Shown here: piece by piece, positions 63,279 through 64,000 of the stretch
Layout: every line of letters begins with the position of its first letter
How positions within the stretch are numbered: position 1 is the stretch's first letter
Assembly: GCF_028640845.1 (NCBI RefSeq)
Contig: NC_080546.1
Span: 67,237,205 to 67,301,204, forward strand
Source: Ahaetulla prasina
Taxonomy: Eukaryota; Chordata; Lepidosauria; Squamata; Colubridae
DNA: 64,000 nt
Direction: 5' to 3'
Translations under genes and position numbers: made by a program
Notes under the pieces: model-generated
What the model saw: the letters and a program-made list of their open reading frames with translations, nothing else
Told to the model about the DNA's origin: nothing
Database searches by the model: none

Positions 63279-64000
63279 ATGACCACACACACCCTGCCAA
63301 CTCCATACAATCCAGCTAAAGAAGATTGGACATCGTATATGGATCGATTTCAGATGTTCATGGAAGCTAATGATCTTCTGGCACTATTGGACAATAGGAA
63401 AAGTGTGCTTTTACTAAGCTATTGCGGACCCAAAATTTTTAAAATGGCTAAAGCTCTGCTGGCACCAGTGAATTTGCAGATAGTATCCTGGGAGACACTC
63501 CAAAAAACCCTACGAACACACTATGCACCCACCACCTCAAATTTGGTAAAGTGAGATGAGTTTTACCATAAGGATCAAAAGGAAGGTGAGACAATCAATG
63601 ACATTGTTGCAAAACTAAGAGAAATTGCAGCCAACTGCGAATTCAGTAATTTAAAGGAAGCAATGCAAGATAGACTCATTTTGGGCTTGGAAGACATAAA
63701 CCTGCAGAAACAATTATTAACTAAACCTGGCATCACATTCCAAGCTGTGCTAGATGAAGCCAGGGCAAACGATTCCTCCAATAAGTCAGCAGCTGCCATG
63801 AAGAAACAAAGCAGGGGTTGGCAATCAAGCGGAGCGGCCACCATGCATCACAAAAGCACAGAGCCAGAAGAATCTGCCGAGGAAGATGATGAAATCCACC
63901 ACATCCACTCTGAGAGAAGGGTAGGAAATTTGGAAGTGTGGGAGAGAACTTTCTTGTGTATGGGTTACGGAAACAATCACCTTAGATTGGCATATAAACT
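63279..64000 (+). pseudogene. gypsy-3 gag (partial, at window edge)
   Basis: The start is MTTHTLPTPYNPAKEDWTSY at 63279; an upstream ATG at 63204 is in frame but outside the family consensus. Capsid-like sequence includes DRFQMFMEANDLLALLDNRK and KTLRTHYAPTTSNLV. An in-frame stop at 63552 is followed in the same frame by DEFYHKDQKEGETINDIVAK, LREIAANCEF and MQDRLILGLEDINLQKQLLT. Near the edge FLCMGYGNNHLRLAYK resembles a zinc knuckle whose second and third Cys are Tyr. Confidence 0.8.

Larger units (their letters stand above)
62761..64000 (+). mobile_element. Ty3/gypsy element 'gypsy-3', 5' end, running off the window
   Basis: A probable 5' LTR (62761-63154), primer-binding site at 63156 and gag follow in order. 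Its Gag is of the kind found in gypsy elements annotated as K02A2.6-like. The rest lies beyond 64000. Confidence 0.75.

Overview
The window is vertebrate nuclear DNA, most likely from a snake or at least a squamate reptile. The evidence is the mix of decayed and fairly young retroelements: L1, L2, CR1, an L3/Rex1-type LINE whose 3' end runs into an AATAG microsatellite as in the snake-typical 'snake1' elements, chromodomain Ty3/gypsy, DIRS and a pogo-like transposon. There are no prokaryotic-type operons, no CRISPR array and no recognisable tRNA or rRNA gene. All calls were made by reading the sequence and by family recognition, without database searches.

One host gene is visible, on the minus strand: TMEM128. 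Exon 1 (54806-54896) lies in a GC-rich, TATA-less promoter island (about 54200-55085). Exon 2 (16844-16979) encodes the diagnostic [14 protein letters not shown] stretch and the first membrane segment. The two exons join in phase across an intron of about 37.8 kb. Later exons were not found and should lie left of the window.

Most of that intron is one nested stack of insertions. A minus-strand CR1 fragment (17572-17820 / 53464-53830) holds a plus-strand L1 ('L1-C', 17821-53463). L1-C holds a complete minus-strand L1 ('L1-A', 18814-37929, with an 18-nt target-site duplication). L1-A holds a complete-ended DIRS element (23027-36588). The DIRS holds a twin-primed L1 ('L1-G', 23901-28311, 18-nt duplication) and an L2 (about 31390-34529). 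L1-C also carries a CR1 scrap, an L2 tail, an L3/Rex1 LINE, 'L1-B', 'L1-D' (14-nt duplication, itself holding an L3 tail and 'L1-E', which holds a solo LTR) and a small terminal-inverted-repeat element. With the inserts removed, the DIRS is about 6.0 kb, L1-A about 5.5 kb and L1-C about 6.0 kb.

Left of exon 2 (1-16550) are repeats only: a terminal-inverted-repeat family with internal tandem repeats of about 145 bp, a pogo/Tigger-like pseudogene, a chromodomain gypsy element split by an L3 LINE that is split by an L2, a second gypsy tail, another L2 and a solo LTR. Right of exon 1 (55086-64000) are a retrovirus-like solo LTR, an L1 3' UTR copy ('L1-F') with an L2 inside, a solo LTR in a minisatellite, a CR1 with a readable ORF1 esterase, and the 5' LTR and gag of a third gypsy element running off the window. 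Every transposon reading frame examined carries stops, frameshifts or deletions, so the window reads as a record of past transposition around TMEM128.
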